NCBI RefSeq assembly: GCF_028369295.1
Contig: NZ_JAQMYP010000001.1
Span: forward strand, 330,189-394,188
Length of the DNA: 64,000 nucleotides
Direction: 5' to 3'
Source: Streptomyces sp. HD
GTDB taxonomy: Bacteria > Actinomycetota > Actinomycetes > Streptomycetales > Streptomycetaceae
Below are positions 52,052 to 61,032 of the stretch, piece by piece; position 1 is the stretch's first letter; every line of letters begins with the position of its first letter. The position numbers and the translations under genes were made by a program. The notes beneath the pieces were generated by a model that saw nothing but the letters and a program-made list of their open reading frames with translations, was not told where the DNA came from and made no database searches.

Positions 52052-53446
52052 TCAGCCCTTGGCCCGAGCCCGCTGCCAGAGGTAGCCCACGGCTGCCAGG
52101 GCCACCGTCATGCCGCCCGTCGAGTACAACTGCACCCGCGTGTCCGGCTCCCGGGCCATCAGTACGAAGATCGCGGCCATCCCCGCCAGCGCGACCCACG
52201 TCAGCACCGGATACGCCCACATCCGCACGACCAGTTTCTCCGGCGCCTCCCGCTCCAGTCGGCGGCGCAGCCGCAGTTGGGAGACGGCGATGAAGATCCA
52301 GACGACGAGGATGACCGCGCCGATCATGTTCAGCAGCCAGGGGAAGACGTCGTCCGGCCGCCAGTAGCTCAGCACCACGCACACGAAGCCGAAGACCGAG
52401 GAGGCGAGGACCGCGATCCTCGGGACCCCGCCGGACACCCGGCCCAGCGCCGCAGGGCCCTGGCCGCGCTGGACGAGGGAGTAGGCGATGCGCGATGAGC
52501 CGTAGATGTTGGCGTTCATGGCGCTCAGCAGGGCGACCAGGACCACCACGTTCATCAGCTGGCCGGCGCCGGGGATGCCCAGGTGGTTGAGGGTGGCGAC
52601 ATACGGGCCGACCTCGACGATGTCCTTGGAGTCCCAGGGGACCAGGGTCACGACGACCGCCATCGAGCCGATGTAGAAGAGGGCGATGCGCCACATGGCC
52701 GTGCGGACCGCGCTCGCGACACCGCTGACCGGGTTCTCCGACTCGGCCGCCGCGATGGTGACCGTCTCCATGCCGCCGTAGGCGAAGACCGAGGCGAGCA
52801 GGCCGATGATGAGCCCCTCGCTGCCGTGGGGGAGGAAACCGCCCGCACCGGTGAGGTTCGCGGTGCCCGGCGCGTCCGTGCCCGGCAGGACGCCCGCGAT
52901 GGCCAGCCCGCCCAGGACGAGGAACAGGCCGATCGCGCCGACCTTCAGGGCCGCGAACCAGAACTCGAACTCACCGAAGTTCTTCACGGCGGCCAGGTTC
53001 GCGCCGCAGAACACGACCATGAACAGCGCCACCCACGCCCACTCGGGCGTGTGCGGCAGCCACGTCGTGACGATCTTCGCCGCACCGATGCCCTCCAGGC
53101 CGACGGCCGTGCAGAGCAGGATCCAGAAGGACCAGCCGGCGGTGAATCCCGCCCACGGACCGATCGCCCGCTCGGCGTGCGCCGAGAAGGAGCCGGAGGA
53201 AGGGTGCGCGGCCGACATCTCGCCCAGCATTCGCATCACCAGCATCACCAGGAGGCCGGAGAGGACGTAGGCGACGACGATCGAGGGACCAGCGGCGGCG
53301 ATACCGGCGCCGGACCCGACGAACAGACCCGCGCCGATGACACCGCCGAGGGCGATCATCGACAGATGGCGCTGTTTGAGACCGTGGTTCAGTCCGGGGG
53401 AGACGTCGTCCGCCTGCGGAGGCGCCTGAGGCGTGGTGTTGGGCAT
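52052..53446 (-). CDS. Amino-acid permease (APC superfamily, GabP/AnsP-like)
   Basis: This 464-residue, twelve-span transporter has the N-terminal signature GLKQRHLSMIALGGVIGAGL then FVGSGAGIAAAGP of the AAT group. GEMSAAHPSSGSFSAHAERA lies in the first cytoplasmic loop region. Such permeases use the proton gradient to import amino acids. A hairpin just upstream separates it from the sulfonate operon, so it is likely independently transcribed. The substrate is not assignable from sequence alone. Confidence 0.93.
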   Translation of the reverse strand: MPNTTPQAPPQADDVSPGLNHGLKQRHLSMIALGGVIGAGLFVGSGAGIAAAGPSIVVAYVLSGLLVMLVMRMLGEMSAAHPSSGSFSAHAERAIGPWAGFTAGWSFWILLCTAVGLEGIGAAKIVTTWLPHTPEWAWVALFMVVFCGANLAAVKNFGEFEFWFAALKVGAIGLFLVLGGLAIAGVLPGTDAPGTANLTGAGGFLPHGSEGLIIGLLASVFAYGGMETVTIAAAESENPVSGVASAVRTAMWRIALFYIGSMAVVVTLVPWDSKDIVEVGPYVATLNHLGIPGAGQLMNVVVLVALLSAMNANIYGSSRIAYSLVQRGQGPAALGRVSGGVPRIAVLASSVFGFVCVVLSYWRPDDVFPWLLNMIGAVILVVWIFIAVSQLRLRRRLEREAPEKLVVRMWAYPVLTWVALAGMAAIFVLMAREPDTRVQLYSTGGMTVALAAVGYLWQRARAKG

Positions 53447-53492
53447 GGGCGCGGCTCGTCCAATGCGTCAGAGGGCAAAAACGCCCACAGTC

Positions 53493-53528
53493 TGGGCAGC
53501 CTCTCCGCTCAGAAGGAGAGACTGCCCA
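53493..53528 (-). terminator. Terminator of the sulfonate operon
   Basis: TGGGCAG-C-CTCTCC (53493-53506) pairs with GGAGAG-A-CTGCCCA (53515-53528), 13 bp with one mismatch around an 8-nt loop. It is about 40 nt past the TauD stop. Confidence 0.75.
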
Positions 53529-53566
53529 CTATGCGGACACTCGCCGCACTGTACGTGGTGTGACGA

Positions 53567-54469
53567 TTACGCGGCGGTGGTGACCGGTGTGTAGTGCGAG
53601 GCGTCGCCCTCGATCGAGTAGCTCTCCTTGCCCTCGACGCCGACCGGCACGTCACCGGCGAGGGTCACCCGGTGCAGACGGCGCGGCAGGCCGTCGTAGT
53701 TGTCGATGGCGTAGTGCTGGGTGATGCGGTTGTCGAAGACGACCAGCTGGTTCTCGGACCAGCGGTGGCGCAGGATGTTCTCCGGCCGGGTGACGTAGGC
53801 CTGGAGCAGGTCGAGGATCTTGCGGGACTCGCCCGGGGAGAGGCCCACGATCCGCTGCGCGAACCCGCCGATGTACAGGCCGCGTTCACCGGTCAGCGGA
53901 TGGACCCGGACGACCGGGTGGACCGTGCGGTACTTGATCGACGTGAACTGGGCGCGCTGGGCGGCCTGCTCCTCGTCGATCTCCTCGTCCGGTACGGCGT
54001 AGTCGTAGTCGTTGGTGTGCTCCGCCCACAGGGTGTCGGCCAGCTTCCGCAGCGGCTCGGGCAGTTGGCGGTAGGCGGCCGCCGAGCTGGCGATCAGGGT
54101 CTCGCCGCCGTACGGCGGGATCGTGACGCTGCGCAGGGTGGTGGCCTGTGGTGGGTTGAGGACGAACGTGACGTCCGTGTGCCAGTGGTTGGCGGCGCGG
54201 CCGCGCTCGCTGTCGACGGGCAGGACGTTCGGGGCACCGGAGAGGGAAGAGACCGTCGGGTGGGCGGTGGTGACGTCGCCGAAGTGGCGGACGAAGGCCT
54301 GCTGGGTCTCGTCGTCCAGGTTCACGTCGTCGAAGACGAGCGCCTTGTGGACGTTGAGGGCCTCGCGCAGAGCGGCGACCGTCTCCTCACCGAGGGGCTG
54401 GGAGAGATCGACGCCGACGACGCGGGCGCCGATGTTCGCGGTGACCTTGTGGATTTCGATGCCGGACAC
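53567..54469 (-). CDS. TauD-family alpha-ketoglutarate-dependent dioxygenase
   Basis: This 300-residue Fe(II) enzyme cleaves C-S or C-O-S bonds in taurine, alkylsulfonates or sulfate esters, releasing sulfite or sulfate. The HxD iron motif is His97-Thr-Asp99 in NHWHTDVTF, and the distal His and the Arg of ketoglutarate binding lie in DNRITQHYAIDNY and PRRLHRVTL. GTG 54469 follows AAAGGA. It is the last gene of the sulfonate operon, 12 nt after the flavin monooxygenase gene. Confidence 0.92.
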   Translation of the reverse strand: MSGIEIHKVTANIGARVVGVDLSQPLGEETVAALREALNVHKALVFDDVNLDDETQQAFVRHFGDVTTAHPTVSSLSGAPNVLPVDSERGRAANHWHTDVTFVLNPPQATTLRSVTIPPYGGETLIASSAAAYRQLPEPLRKLADTLWAEHTNDYDYAVPDEEIDEEQAAQRAQFTSIKYRTVHPVVRVHPLTGERGLYIGGFAQRIVGLSPGESRKILDLLQAYVTRPENILRHRWSENQLVVFDNRITQHYAIDNYDGLPRRLHRVTLAGDVPVGVEGKESYSIEGDASHYTPVTTAA

Positions 54470-54481
54470 GGGCGGGTCCTT

Positions 54482-55828
54482 TCAGACGAGGGCGTTTTCC
54501 CGGAGGGCGTACTGGTTGGCGGGGCGCGGGAGGCCGTAGCGCTCGCGCAGGGTCTGGCGGGGGCGTTCGTCGTACGCCGCGCGGAGCAGGCCGCGGGCGC
54601 GCAGGACCGGGACGACGTGGTCGACGAAGGCGTCGAGGCCGGAGGGCAGGACCGGCGGCATGATGTTGAAGCCGTCGGCGGCACCCTGCGTGAACCATGT
54701 CTCGATGGCGTCGGCGACCTGCTCGGGCGTCCCGACGAAGGTGAGGTGACCTCGGCCTCCGCCGAGCCGCCCGATGAGCTCCCGCACGGTGAGACGTTCG
54801 CGCCGGGCCAGTTCGACGACCAGCGTGTAGCGGCTCTTGGCGCCTTCGACGGCGTCCTCGGACGGCAGATCGGCGGGGAGCCGGCCATCCAGCTCCAGTG
54901 ACCCGGCGGGCAGTTGAAGGAGACGTTCGAGGTTGGCCACCCCGTGCACATGCACGATGTGGTCCTCCAGCGCCTGCTCGTGCGCCCGCGCCTCGGCCTC
55001 GGAGGAGCCGATCACCGGGACGATGCCGGGCAGCACCTTGATGTGGTCGGGGTTCCTTCCCTCGCCCGCCGTGCGGGACTTGAGGTCGGCGTAGAAGGCC
55101 CGCGCGTCCTCGATGGTCTGCTGGGCGGTGAACACGGCCTCCGCGTACTGGGCGGCGAAGTTCTTGCCGTCCTCGCTCGACCCCGCCTGCACGAGCAGCG
55201 GATAACCCTGCGGGGTGCGGGGGACGTTGAGGGCGCCCTCGACGCTGAAGTACGTCCCCCTGTGCCGGGGCGGATGGATCTTGGTGTCGTCGCCCCACAC
55301 GCCGGCCGCCTTGTCGGCGACGATCGCGTCGTCCTCCCAGCTGTCCCAGAGCTTCAGGGCGACATCCAGGAACTCGGCGGCACGGGCGTACCGCTCGGCG
55401 TGCGCGGGCTCGGCGTCCAGGCCGAAGTTGCGGGCGGCCTCCGCACCGGCCGTGGTGACGATGTTCCAGCCGGCCCGGCCACCGCTGATGATGTCGAGGG
55501 AGGCGAACTTGCGGGCCAGGTTGTAGGGGGAGTTGTAGGAGGTGGAGGCGGTTGCGATGAGGCCGATGTGCTCGGTGGCCGTCGCCAGCGCGGTGAGCAG
55601 GGTGAGCGGTTCCAGAGCGCCGGCGGGCCGCTGGGCGAGGTTGCTCCACAGCTGCGGGCCGTCGGCAAGGAAGAGGGAGTCGAAGGTGCCGCGTTCGGCG
55701 GTGCGGGCCAGATCGACGTAGTGGGCCAGGTCCACGTGGGCGTGGGGGTCGCTCTCCGGGAGCCGCCAGGAGGCCTCGTGATGGCCGGTGTTCATCAGGA
55801 AGGCGTTGAGATGGAGCTGTCTGGTCAT
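54482..55828 (-). CDS. LLM-class flavin monooxygenase (SsuD/NtaA/SnaA group)
   Basis: This 448-residue FMNH2-dependent monooxygenase begins MTRQLHLNAFLMNTGHHEAS. SGGRAGWNIVTTAGAEAARN and PLLVQAGSSEDGKNFAAQYA are the typical FMN-binding and substrate segments of the NtaA/DszA group. It needs reduced flavin from an external reductase, which is not in this cluster. ATG 55828 overlaps the ATPase stop (ATGA). With TauD it supplies a second route for desulfonation. Confidence 0.92.
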   Translation of the reverse strand: MTRQLHLNAFLMNTGHHEASWRLPESDPHAHVDLAHYVDLARTAERGTFDSLFLADGPQLWSNLAQRPAGALEPLTLLTALATATEHIGLIATASTSYNSPYNLARKFASLDIISGGRAGWNIVTTAGAEAARNFGLDAEPAHAERYARAAEFLDVALKLWDSWEDDAIVADKAAGVWGDDTKIHPPRHRGTYFSVEGALNVPRTPQGYPLLVQAGSSEDGKNFAAQYAEAVFTAQQTIEDARAFYADLKSRTAGEGRNPDHIKVLPGIVPVIGSSEAEARAHEQALEDHIVHVHGVANLERLLQLPAGSLELDGRLPADLPSEDAVEGAKSRYTLVVELARRERLTVRELIGRLGGGRGHLTFVGTPEQVADAIETWFTQGAADGFNIMPPVLPSGLDAFVDHVVPVLRARGLLRAAYDERPRQTLRERYGLPRPANQYALRENALV

Positions 55829-56559
55829 GAGTGGTCCTCTGTTACGCCCAGCGCGGCCAGCAGCCGCTCTCGGTAGGCGCCGAGCAGTGGGTCGCGGTAG
55901 GAGCGCGGATGCGCCCGGTCGATGGTCAGGTCGAGGCCGATGCGCCCCTGGTCGAGCACGAGCACCCGGTCGGCCAGCACGATCGCCTCGTCCACGTCGT
56001 GGGTGACGAGCAGGACGGACGGCCGGTGTCGCACCCACAGCTCCCTGAGCAGGGCGTGCATCCTGATCCTGGTGAGCGCGTCCAGTGCGCCGAACGGCTC
56101 GTCGGCCAGCAGTAGTTCCGGCTCGCGGACGAGGGACCGGGCCAGCGCGGCGCGCTGCTGCTCGCCGCCGGAGAGCTCGTTGGGCCAGGCCCGCTCGCGG
56201 CCCTTCAACCCGACCTCGGCGAGCGCCTCGCGGCCCTTGCGTTCCGACTCCCGGCCATCGAGCCCGAGCAGGACGTTGGGCAGGACGCGCCGCCAGGGCA
56301 GCAGCCGGGAGTCCTGGAAGACCACCGACACCCGGTCCGGCGCCGTGAGCTGCCCGCTGCCGGTGACCTCGTGGTCGAGACCGGCGACCGCTCTGAGCAG
56401 GGTGCTCTTGCCGGAGCCGCTGTGGCCCAGGAGGGCCACGAACTGCCCGGCGGGGATGTCCAGGTCGATGCCGTCGAGGACGGTGCGCCGGTCGAACGAG
56501 CGGGTCAGGGAGCGGAGTTGGACCGCGGGACGGGTCAGCTGCTCAGTGTGCGGCGCCAC
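55825..56559 (-). CDS. ssuB: Sulfonate ABC transporter ATPase
   Basis: This 244-residue ATPase starts at GTG 56559 after GGAGGG. Walker A is GHSGSGKST, followed by FQDSRLLPWRRVLPNV, the signature LSGGEQQRAALARSL and Walker B LLADEPFGALD. The DSRLLPW block is typical of the nitrate/sulfonate/taurine class. It overlaps the permease gene by 25 nt and the monooxygenase gene by 4 nt. Confidence 0.93.
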   Translation of the reverse strand: MAPHTEQLTRPAVQLRSLTRSFDRRTVLDGIDLDIPAGQFVALLGHSGSGKSTLLRAVAGLDHEVTGSGQLTAPDRVSVVFQDSRLLPWRRVLPNVLLGLDGRESERKGREALAEVGLKGRERAWPNELSGGEQQRAALARSLVREPELLLADEPFGALDALTRIRMHALLRELWVRHRPSVLLVTHDVDEAIVLADRVLVLDQGRIGLDLTIDRAHPRSYRDPLLGAYRERLLAALGVTEDHS

Positions 56560-57374
56560 GACAGCACCCTCCGTTCGATGAGACGGACCGCGCTGTCGGA
56601 GACGAGGCCGAAGACGCCGTAGACGACCAGGCCGACGAGGATGACGTCCGACTGGCCGTAGTTCGTGGCCTGGAACATCATGTAGCCGAGGCCGCTGGTG
56701 GCGTTGATCTGCTCCAGGACCACCAGACCCAGCCAGGAGCCGGTCACGCCGAGCCGGAGCCCCACGAAGAATCCGGGCAGCGCGCCGGGGACGACGATCT
56801 CCCGGATGAAGCGCGCCTTCGACAGGCCCTGCACCTCGGCGAGTTCGACGAACCGGTGGTCGATGCCGGACAGCGCGGCATGCGTGTTGAGGTAGATCGG
56901 GATGTAGACGACGATCGCGATGATGGCGATCTTGAACGTTTCGCCGATGCCGAGCCAGAGGATGAACAGCGGGATCAGACCGAGGGTCGGGATGGCCCGG
57001 TTGAGGTTGACCGTGCCGTCGATCAGCGCCTCCCCGGTGCGGGTGAGCCCGGAGGCGAGCGCGAGCACGACACCGGCGGTCAGACCGATCGCGAAGCCGG
57101 ACGCGGCCCGCTGCAACGAGGTGAGGATGTCGGTGATCAGCGTCCCGTCGGTCCAGAGGTGGGCGCCGGTCTCCACCACCGTCCAGGGCGCGGGGACCGC
57201 GGCGGGGTCGAGCGCCTCCGCCGCGGACGCGGCGGCCCACAGGGCGAGCACCAGCAGGGGCCCTGCGAGCCGGGCGGCGGGCAGGCGTTTGCCGGGGGCG
57301 AGCCCGCGGCGGCGTGTGCGGGGCCGCTCGTCCGCGACGACGACGGCAGCCGTGTCCAGGGTGGTCGTGGTCAT
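56535..57374 (-). CDS. ssuC: Sulfonate ABC transporter permease
   Basis: This 279-residue, six-span protein has the EAA loop VELAEVQGLSKARFIREIVV with PGALPGFFVGLRLGV. It starts at ATG 57374, 5 nt after the binding-protein stop, with GGAAGTGA upstream. A basic N-terminal segment (RPRTRRRGLAPGKRL) precedes the first span. Confidence 0.93.
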   Translation of the reverse strand: MTTTTLDTAAVVVADERPRTRRRGLAPGKRLPAARLAGPLLVLALWAAASAAEALDPAAVPAPWTVVETGAHLWTDGTLITDILTSLQRAASGFAIGLTAGVVLALASGLTRTGEALIDGTVNLNRAIPTLGLIPLFILWLGIGETFKIAIIAIVVYIPIYLNTHAALSGIDHRFVELAEVQGLSKARFIREIVVPGALPGFFVGLRLGVTGSWLGLVVLEQINATSGLGYMMFQATNYGQSDVILVGLVVYGVFGLVSDSAVRLIERRVLSWRRTLSS

Positions 57375-57379
57375 GGCGG

Positions 57380-58450
57380 TCACTTCCGGTACTCGGCCGG
57401 TACGGACTTCGCGGCGATGCCCTCGAAGCGGTGGTCGAAGAGCTGGGCGACATCGAACTTCTTCACGAAGCCGCCCTCCGCGAGCAGGTCCGCGGTCTCC
57501 TGCTCCCACTCGATGGCCTCGTCCCAACTCGACGGGAACAAGGGCTTGTTGGCGAGCTCGGAGATGCCCTTGGCCTGCTCCGGGGTCAGGTTCTGCGTCT
57601 TGACGTAGAACTCCTCGTTCCAGACGTCCGGGTTCTCGTACGTCCACACCTGGCCCTTGGCCCAGTGCGGGATGTAGGCGGCGACCGCGGCGGCCTTCGC
57701 CGGGTCGTTCAGCACGGAGACCGGCGCCCACAGCAGATTGAGCAGGTCGACGACGTCCGTGGTGATGGTGCGGGCGCCCTTGGACTCGTACTGCGCCAGA
57801 TAGGCGGGCGCCTGGGTGTTGCCGAGCGGGGCGATGTCCACCTGGCCGGACTGCAGGGCCGTCAGGAACTGGTTGCTGGTCAGCGGGACCAGATCCACCT
57901 CGTCGTACTTCAGGCCGGCCTTCTTCAGCGCGCGCAGCAGGACGACGCCCTGCGCCTGGCCCTGCGAGAAGGCGAGCCTCCTGCCCCTGAAGTCCTCGAC
58001 CGACCGGATGTCGCTGCCGGGCTTGGTGGCGAAGAGGTAGTTGGGCTTGCGGGTGATGTCGATCGCGACGATCTTCGCGTCGAAGCCCTGGTAGTACGCC
58101 TGGATCGGCGGGATACCCGCGTTGTTGGCGAGGTCCAGGGACTTGGCGCGGAAGGCGTTGATGACGTCGGGGCCGGCGCCGATGTTCAGCCAGTTCGACA
58201 CCTTGAACGGCAGGTCGTCCAACTCGGCCAGCCTGAACTGGAGTTGCTGGGTGTTCTGGAACGAGGCGATCTTCAGGCTGGTCCCGGCCGGGACCTTGGC
58301 GGCGATCGGGGCGGTCGAGGCGCCCTCGGCGGCGGTGGCGGCGGTGGTGGATTCGGCGCAGCCGCTCAGTCCGGCGGCAGCGGCGGTGACGCCGAGCAGT
58401 GAGGTCAGGAACAGACGGCGGTCGACGCCCGGGGCAGGCAGGGAAGGCAT
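57380..58450 (-). CDS. ssuA: Sulfonate-binding lipoprotein
   Basis: This 356-residue aliphatic-sulfonate-binding protein starts at ATG 58450 after GGAG. The signal contains a twin arginine (VDRRLFLTSLLGVTAAAAG) and lipobox LSGC with Cys31. SVEDFRGRRLAFSQGQAQGV and VDIAPLGNTQAPAYL are features of the SsuA/TauA group. It is the first structural gene of the operon. The 114-nt leader between the Cys-ending short ORF and this ATG may carry the attenuation signal. Confidence 0.92.
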   Translation of the reverse strand: MPSLPAPGVDRRLFLTSLLGVTAAAAGLSGCAESTTAATAAEGASTAPIAAKVPAGTSLKIASFQNTQQLQFRLAELDDLPFKVSNWLNIGAGPDVINAFRAKSLDLANNAGIPPIQAYYQGFDAKIVAIDITRKPNYLFATKPGSDIRSVEDFRGRRLAFSQGQAQGVVLLRALKKAGLKYDEVDLVPLTSNQFLTALQSGQVDIAPLGNTQAPAYLAQYESKGARTITTDVVDLLNLLWAPVSVLNDPAKAAAVAAYIPHWAKGQVWTYENPDVWNEEFYVKTQNLTPEQAKGISELANKPLFPSSWDEAIEWEQETADLLAEGGFVKKFDVAQLFDHRFEGIAAKSVPAEYRK

Positions 58451-58564
58451 GGCAGGACTCCGTAAGCCAAAGTGACGGGAATGCATGCGGAATTCCGGGC
58501 AGCAGAAAGCCGGGGTGGGGTAATTCACGCAGGAGGAAATGAGCGCTTCACACGCGGCGACGTG

Positions 58565-58624
58565 TCAGCAACAAAGGGTGCGACAGCTCACGAACAGGCT
58601 CATGAGCAGGATGTTCCTGGTCAT
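58565..58624 (-). CDS. Cys-rich leader peptide of the sulfonate operon (candidate attenuator)
   Basis: A 19-codon ORF, MTRNILLMSLFVSCRTLCC, starts at ATG 58624 with GGGG placed 7 nt upstream. It ends with TGT-TGC-TGA after an earlier TGT. Three Cys among the last six residues of a short ORF directly ahead of sulfur-acquisition genes is the pattern of actinobacterial cysteine-responsive leader peptides. There, ribosome stalling at Cys codons changes folding of the downstream RNA. A small ACACG/CGTGT hairpin (58550-58565) begins at the stop codon. Confidence 0.75.
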   Translation of the reverse strand: MTRNILLMSLFVSCRTLCC

Positions 58625-58657
58625 CGGTGGCCCCTGTCAACATTCCGAGTTTCTGAA

Positions 58658-59860
58658 TTAAATAGCCTCAGGTGACGCGGCCAGCGGATCCCGGTAGAGC
58701 ACGTCGAGCGCCACCGAACCACCGGCCACGGCGAGCACGGAATGCGGGAAACTCGTCGGCACGACGGCCGCCGCGCGTTCGTCCCCGACCCCTGCGCGCA
58801 ACGCGTCGAGGCAGTCCTTCCGGTGCGCGACCCCCATCTCGGTCACCACCACCGTCTCCGGATTGAGCACGTCGAGCAGCAGCCGAGCCGCCCGCCCGAC
58901 GGCACCCGCCCGCTCCACCAGCAGCCGCACCGCCTCCCGGTCGCCCGCGTCCGCGGCCGCGACCACATGCGCCGGGTTCACCCCCTCGATGACGCCCGCG
59001 TCCCGCGCCCGACGGCACAACGTCCGCTCGCTCAGCTCCACCTGGAGGCAGCCGACGCGCCCGCACTCACAGCTCTCCGTACCGCCCGGAACCGGCAGAT
59101 GAGCGATGGTTCCGGCCTGGGAACGGGGTCCGTGGTGCACTTCGTCATGCGTGGCGAACGCCGCGTCGACGACATTGCCGACGAACAGGTGCAGCACGCT
59201 CCGGCTGCCGCGCGCCCGCCCGAACAGCCGCTCCGCGTTCACCAACGCCCGCGCGTGCCCGTCCACATGGACCGGCAGCCCGGTGCGCGCGCCGAGCGCC
59301 TCCCGCACCGGGACCTCGCGCCAGCCCAGCAGCGGGTGTTCGACGACGGTCCCGGATTCCCGGTCCACCCAGCCGCCCGCGGCGAAGCCGACACCGAGCG
59401 GCCTGCTGCCCGGCGCCGCGGCCAGCAGCGCGGCCAGCCCGTCGGCGGCCCGGGCCAGGACGCCGTACGGCTCGGTGGCACCCGCATGCTTCAACTCCCG
59501 TTCGGCGACGACCCGGCCGCGCAGATCGAGCAGCGCCACCGTGGTGTACGGCACGGCCACGTGCACCCCGACCACCACGAACCGCGAGTCGTCCAGGTCG
59601 ACGGGTACGTGCGGCCGGCCGACCCCCTTGGACCGCCGGGGCGCGGTGGCCTCCCGGATGAGCCCGAGCTCGGTGAAGCGGGCGCAGTAGTCCGTCACCG
59701 AGGCCGGTGACAGCCCGGTCAGCCGGGCGATGGTGCTGCGCGCGACCGGCCCGTGTTCGAGTACGGAGCGCAGGACGACGCTGGCGCTGGTCCGGCGCCG
59801 GTCGCGGTCGGCGACACGGGGGATCGGGGACGAAAGGGTGGGTGCCGCGGTACGGGGCAT
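58658..59860 (-). CDS. ROK-family transcriptional regulator
   Basis: This 400-residue protein starts at ATG 59860 after GAGGAAG. The N-terminal winged helix reads LEHGPVARSTIARLTGLSPA, then SVTDYCARFTELGLIRE. The sugar-kinase-like ROK domain contains GVGFAAGGWVDRESG and the zinc loop CECGRVGCLQ. It is encoded on the same strand upstream of the sulfonate operon and ends 34 nt before the leader peptide, so it may regulate that operon. The usual ROK ligands are sugars, so a sulfur role would be unusual. It lacks an obvious complete kinase active site. Confidence 0.9.
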   Translation of the reverse strand: MPRTAAPTLSSPIPRVADRDRRRTSASVVLRSVLEHGPVARSTIARLTGLSPASVTDYCARFTELGLIREATAPRRSKGVGRPHVPVDLDDSRFVVVGVHVAVPYTTVALLDLRGRVVAERELKHAGATEPYGVLARAADGLAALLAAAPGSRPLGVGFAAGGWVDRESGTVVEHPLLGWREVPVREALGARTGLPVHVDGHARALVNAERLFGRARGSRSVLHLFVGNVVDAAFATHDEVHHGPRSQAGTIAHLPVPGGTESCECGRVGCLQVELSERTLCRRARDAGVIEGVNPAHVVAAADAGDREAVRLLVERAGAVGRAARLLLDVLNPETVVVTEMGVAHRKDCLDALRAGVGDERAAAVVPTSFPHSVLAVAGGSVALDVLYRDPLAASPEAI

Positions 59861-60346
59861 GGGGAACTTCCTCGGGAGCCGGTCCGACACTGCGCCGTCG
59901 AGCGGGCGAGTCGTGACCGGAGCTACCGCGGCCGACTCACCCCGGACGGCGACAGGCGGCGGCGCCCACGCGTCGCAGGTCGACATGGCGACGCGACGAG
60001 AAGTTCCGGGACTGGGCGACCATGCGCTCGAAGCTAGCAAAGCGGCCGGTCGCTGCCCAGACGGCGACCGACGGGCGAGACGGCCCCTTCTCACCTGGGC
60101 AACACGTTGGTCATCGGGGCGACGCGATTGGAGAATCCCTACAGTCGGCTCCGGGGCCGACATGTGAGCCCTGCGTCCCCGCCTCAGTGACCGGCATCAC
60201 CCCGTACCCGGTGTAACCCCCACCTTTTGTTCGGAGTCAACCAACCCCACGATCAGGCCTTTGTCGACGACTGACGGTGAGGGACCGAAACACCCTGGGA
60301 TAGCGTCACAGCGTCCCGTACCGCCCCTTACCTTCGCGGAGTCCCC
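59861..60346. other. Intergenic region between divergent ROK and bioY genes
   Basis: This 486-nt gap serves both divergent genes. I see no convincing gene, hairpin or known riboswitch in it. GGGATAGCG near 60297 may be the -10 region of bioY, and a GTCGACGAC tract lies near 60262. No BirA- or BioQ-like palindrome was recognised. Confidence 0.4.
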
Positions 60347-60928
60347 ATGAGCACCGCTGCCGTCGCCCCCGCTCGCCCCGGACAGGTCCTCGCCGACCTG
60401 CTCCCGGCCTCCCGCGTCCGCGACATCGCGCTCGTCGTCGGCGGCGCCGCGTTCACCGGCCTCGCGGCCCAGATCTCCGTGCCCGTGCCGGGCTCCCCGG
60501 TGCCGGTGACCGGCCAGACCCTCGCGGTGCTGCTGGTCGGCACGGTCCTCGGCGCCGGCCGCGGCTTCCTCTCCCTCGCGCTGTACGCGCTGGCGGGCAT
60601 CGCGGGCGTGCCGTGGTTCGCGGACGGCACCTCCGGCGCCGCGGCCCCGTCCTTCGGCTACATCCTCGGCATGATCCTCGCGTCCACCGTCGTCGGTGCC
60701 CTGGCCCGCCGCGGCGCCGACCGCACCGCGCTGCGCACGGCGGGCGCGATGCTGCTGGGCGAGGCGATCATCTACGCCGTCGGCGTCCCCTACCTGGCCC
60801 TCGCCACCGGCATGTCCGCCTCCGCCGCCATCGCCGCCGGCCTCACTCCGTTCCTGATCGGCGACGCCCTGAAGGCCGCCCTGGCGATGGGCGCGCTGCC
60901 GACCGCCTGGAAGCTGATCAACCGCTGA
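60347..60928 (+). CDS. bioY: Biotin transporter substrate-binding subunit
   Basis: This 193-residue, six-span S component imports biotin, alone or with the ECF energising module. Family markers include TGLAAQISVPVPGSPVPVTG then QTLAVLLVGTVLGAGRGFLS, and the final PFLIGDALKAALAMGALP. The start ATG follows CGGAG. No bioM/bioN genes are present, as is common in actinobacteria with orphan BioY. A long hairpin ends the transcript. Confidence 0.94.
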   Translation: MSTAAVAPARPGQVLADLLPASRVRDIALVVGGAAFTGLAAQISVPVPGSPVPVTGQTLAVLLVGTVLGAGRGFLSLALYALAGIAGVPWFADGTSGAAAPSFGYILGMILASTVVGALARRGADRTALRTAGAMLLGEAIIYAVGVPYLALATGMSASAAIAAGLTPFLIGDALKAALAMGALPTAWKLINR

Positions 60929-60946
60929 GGCGGTAGTTCCCTCGAA

Positions 60947-61002
60947 CGCAAGAGGCTCGCCGGACGGTCGTCGTACGACTGCCGCCCGGCGAGCCTCTTG
61001 CG
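60947..61002. terminator. Bidirectional terminator between bioY and the LPRTG-protein gene
   Basis: CGCAAGAGGCTCGCCGG (60947-60963) pairs perfectly over 17 bp with 60986-61002. The 22-nt loop contains GTCGTCGTACGAC, a smaller hairpin. It lies between convergent stops. Confidence 0.88.
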
Positions 61003-61032
61003 TGTCTTGGCGTTGCCCGGTCCCGGTGGGGC

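Noticed and set aside
53531..53563. Ten-codon forward ORF MRTLAALYVV as a leader peptide
   Set aside because: No gene follows on that strand and there is no ribosome site; it lies in the terminator region of the reverse-strand operon.
60109..60190. Riboswitch upstream of bioY
   Set aside because: Short GC-rich complementarity is present but no known riboswitch core was recognisable.
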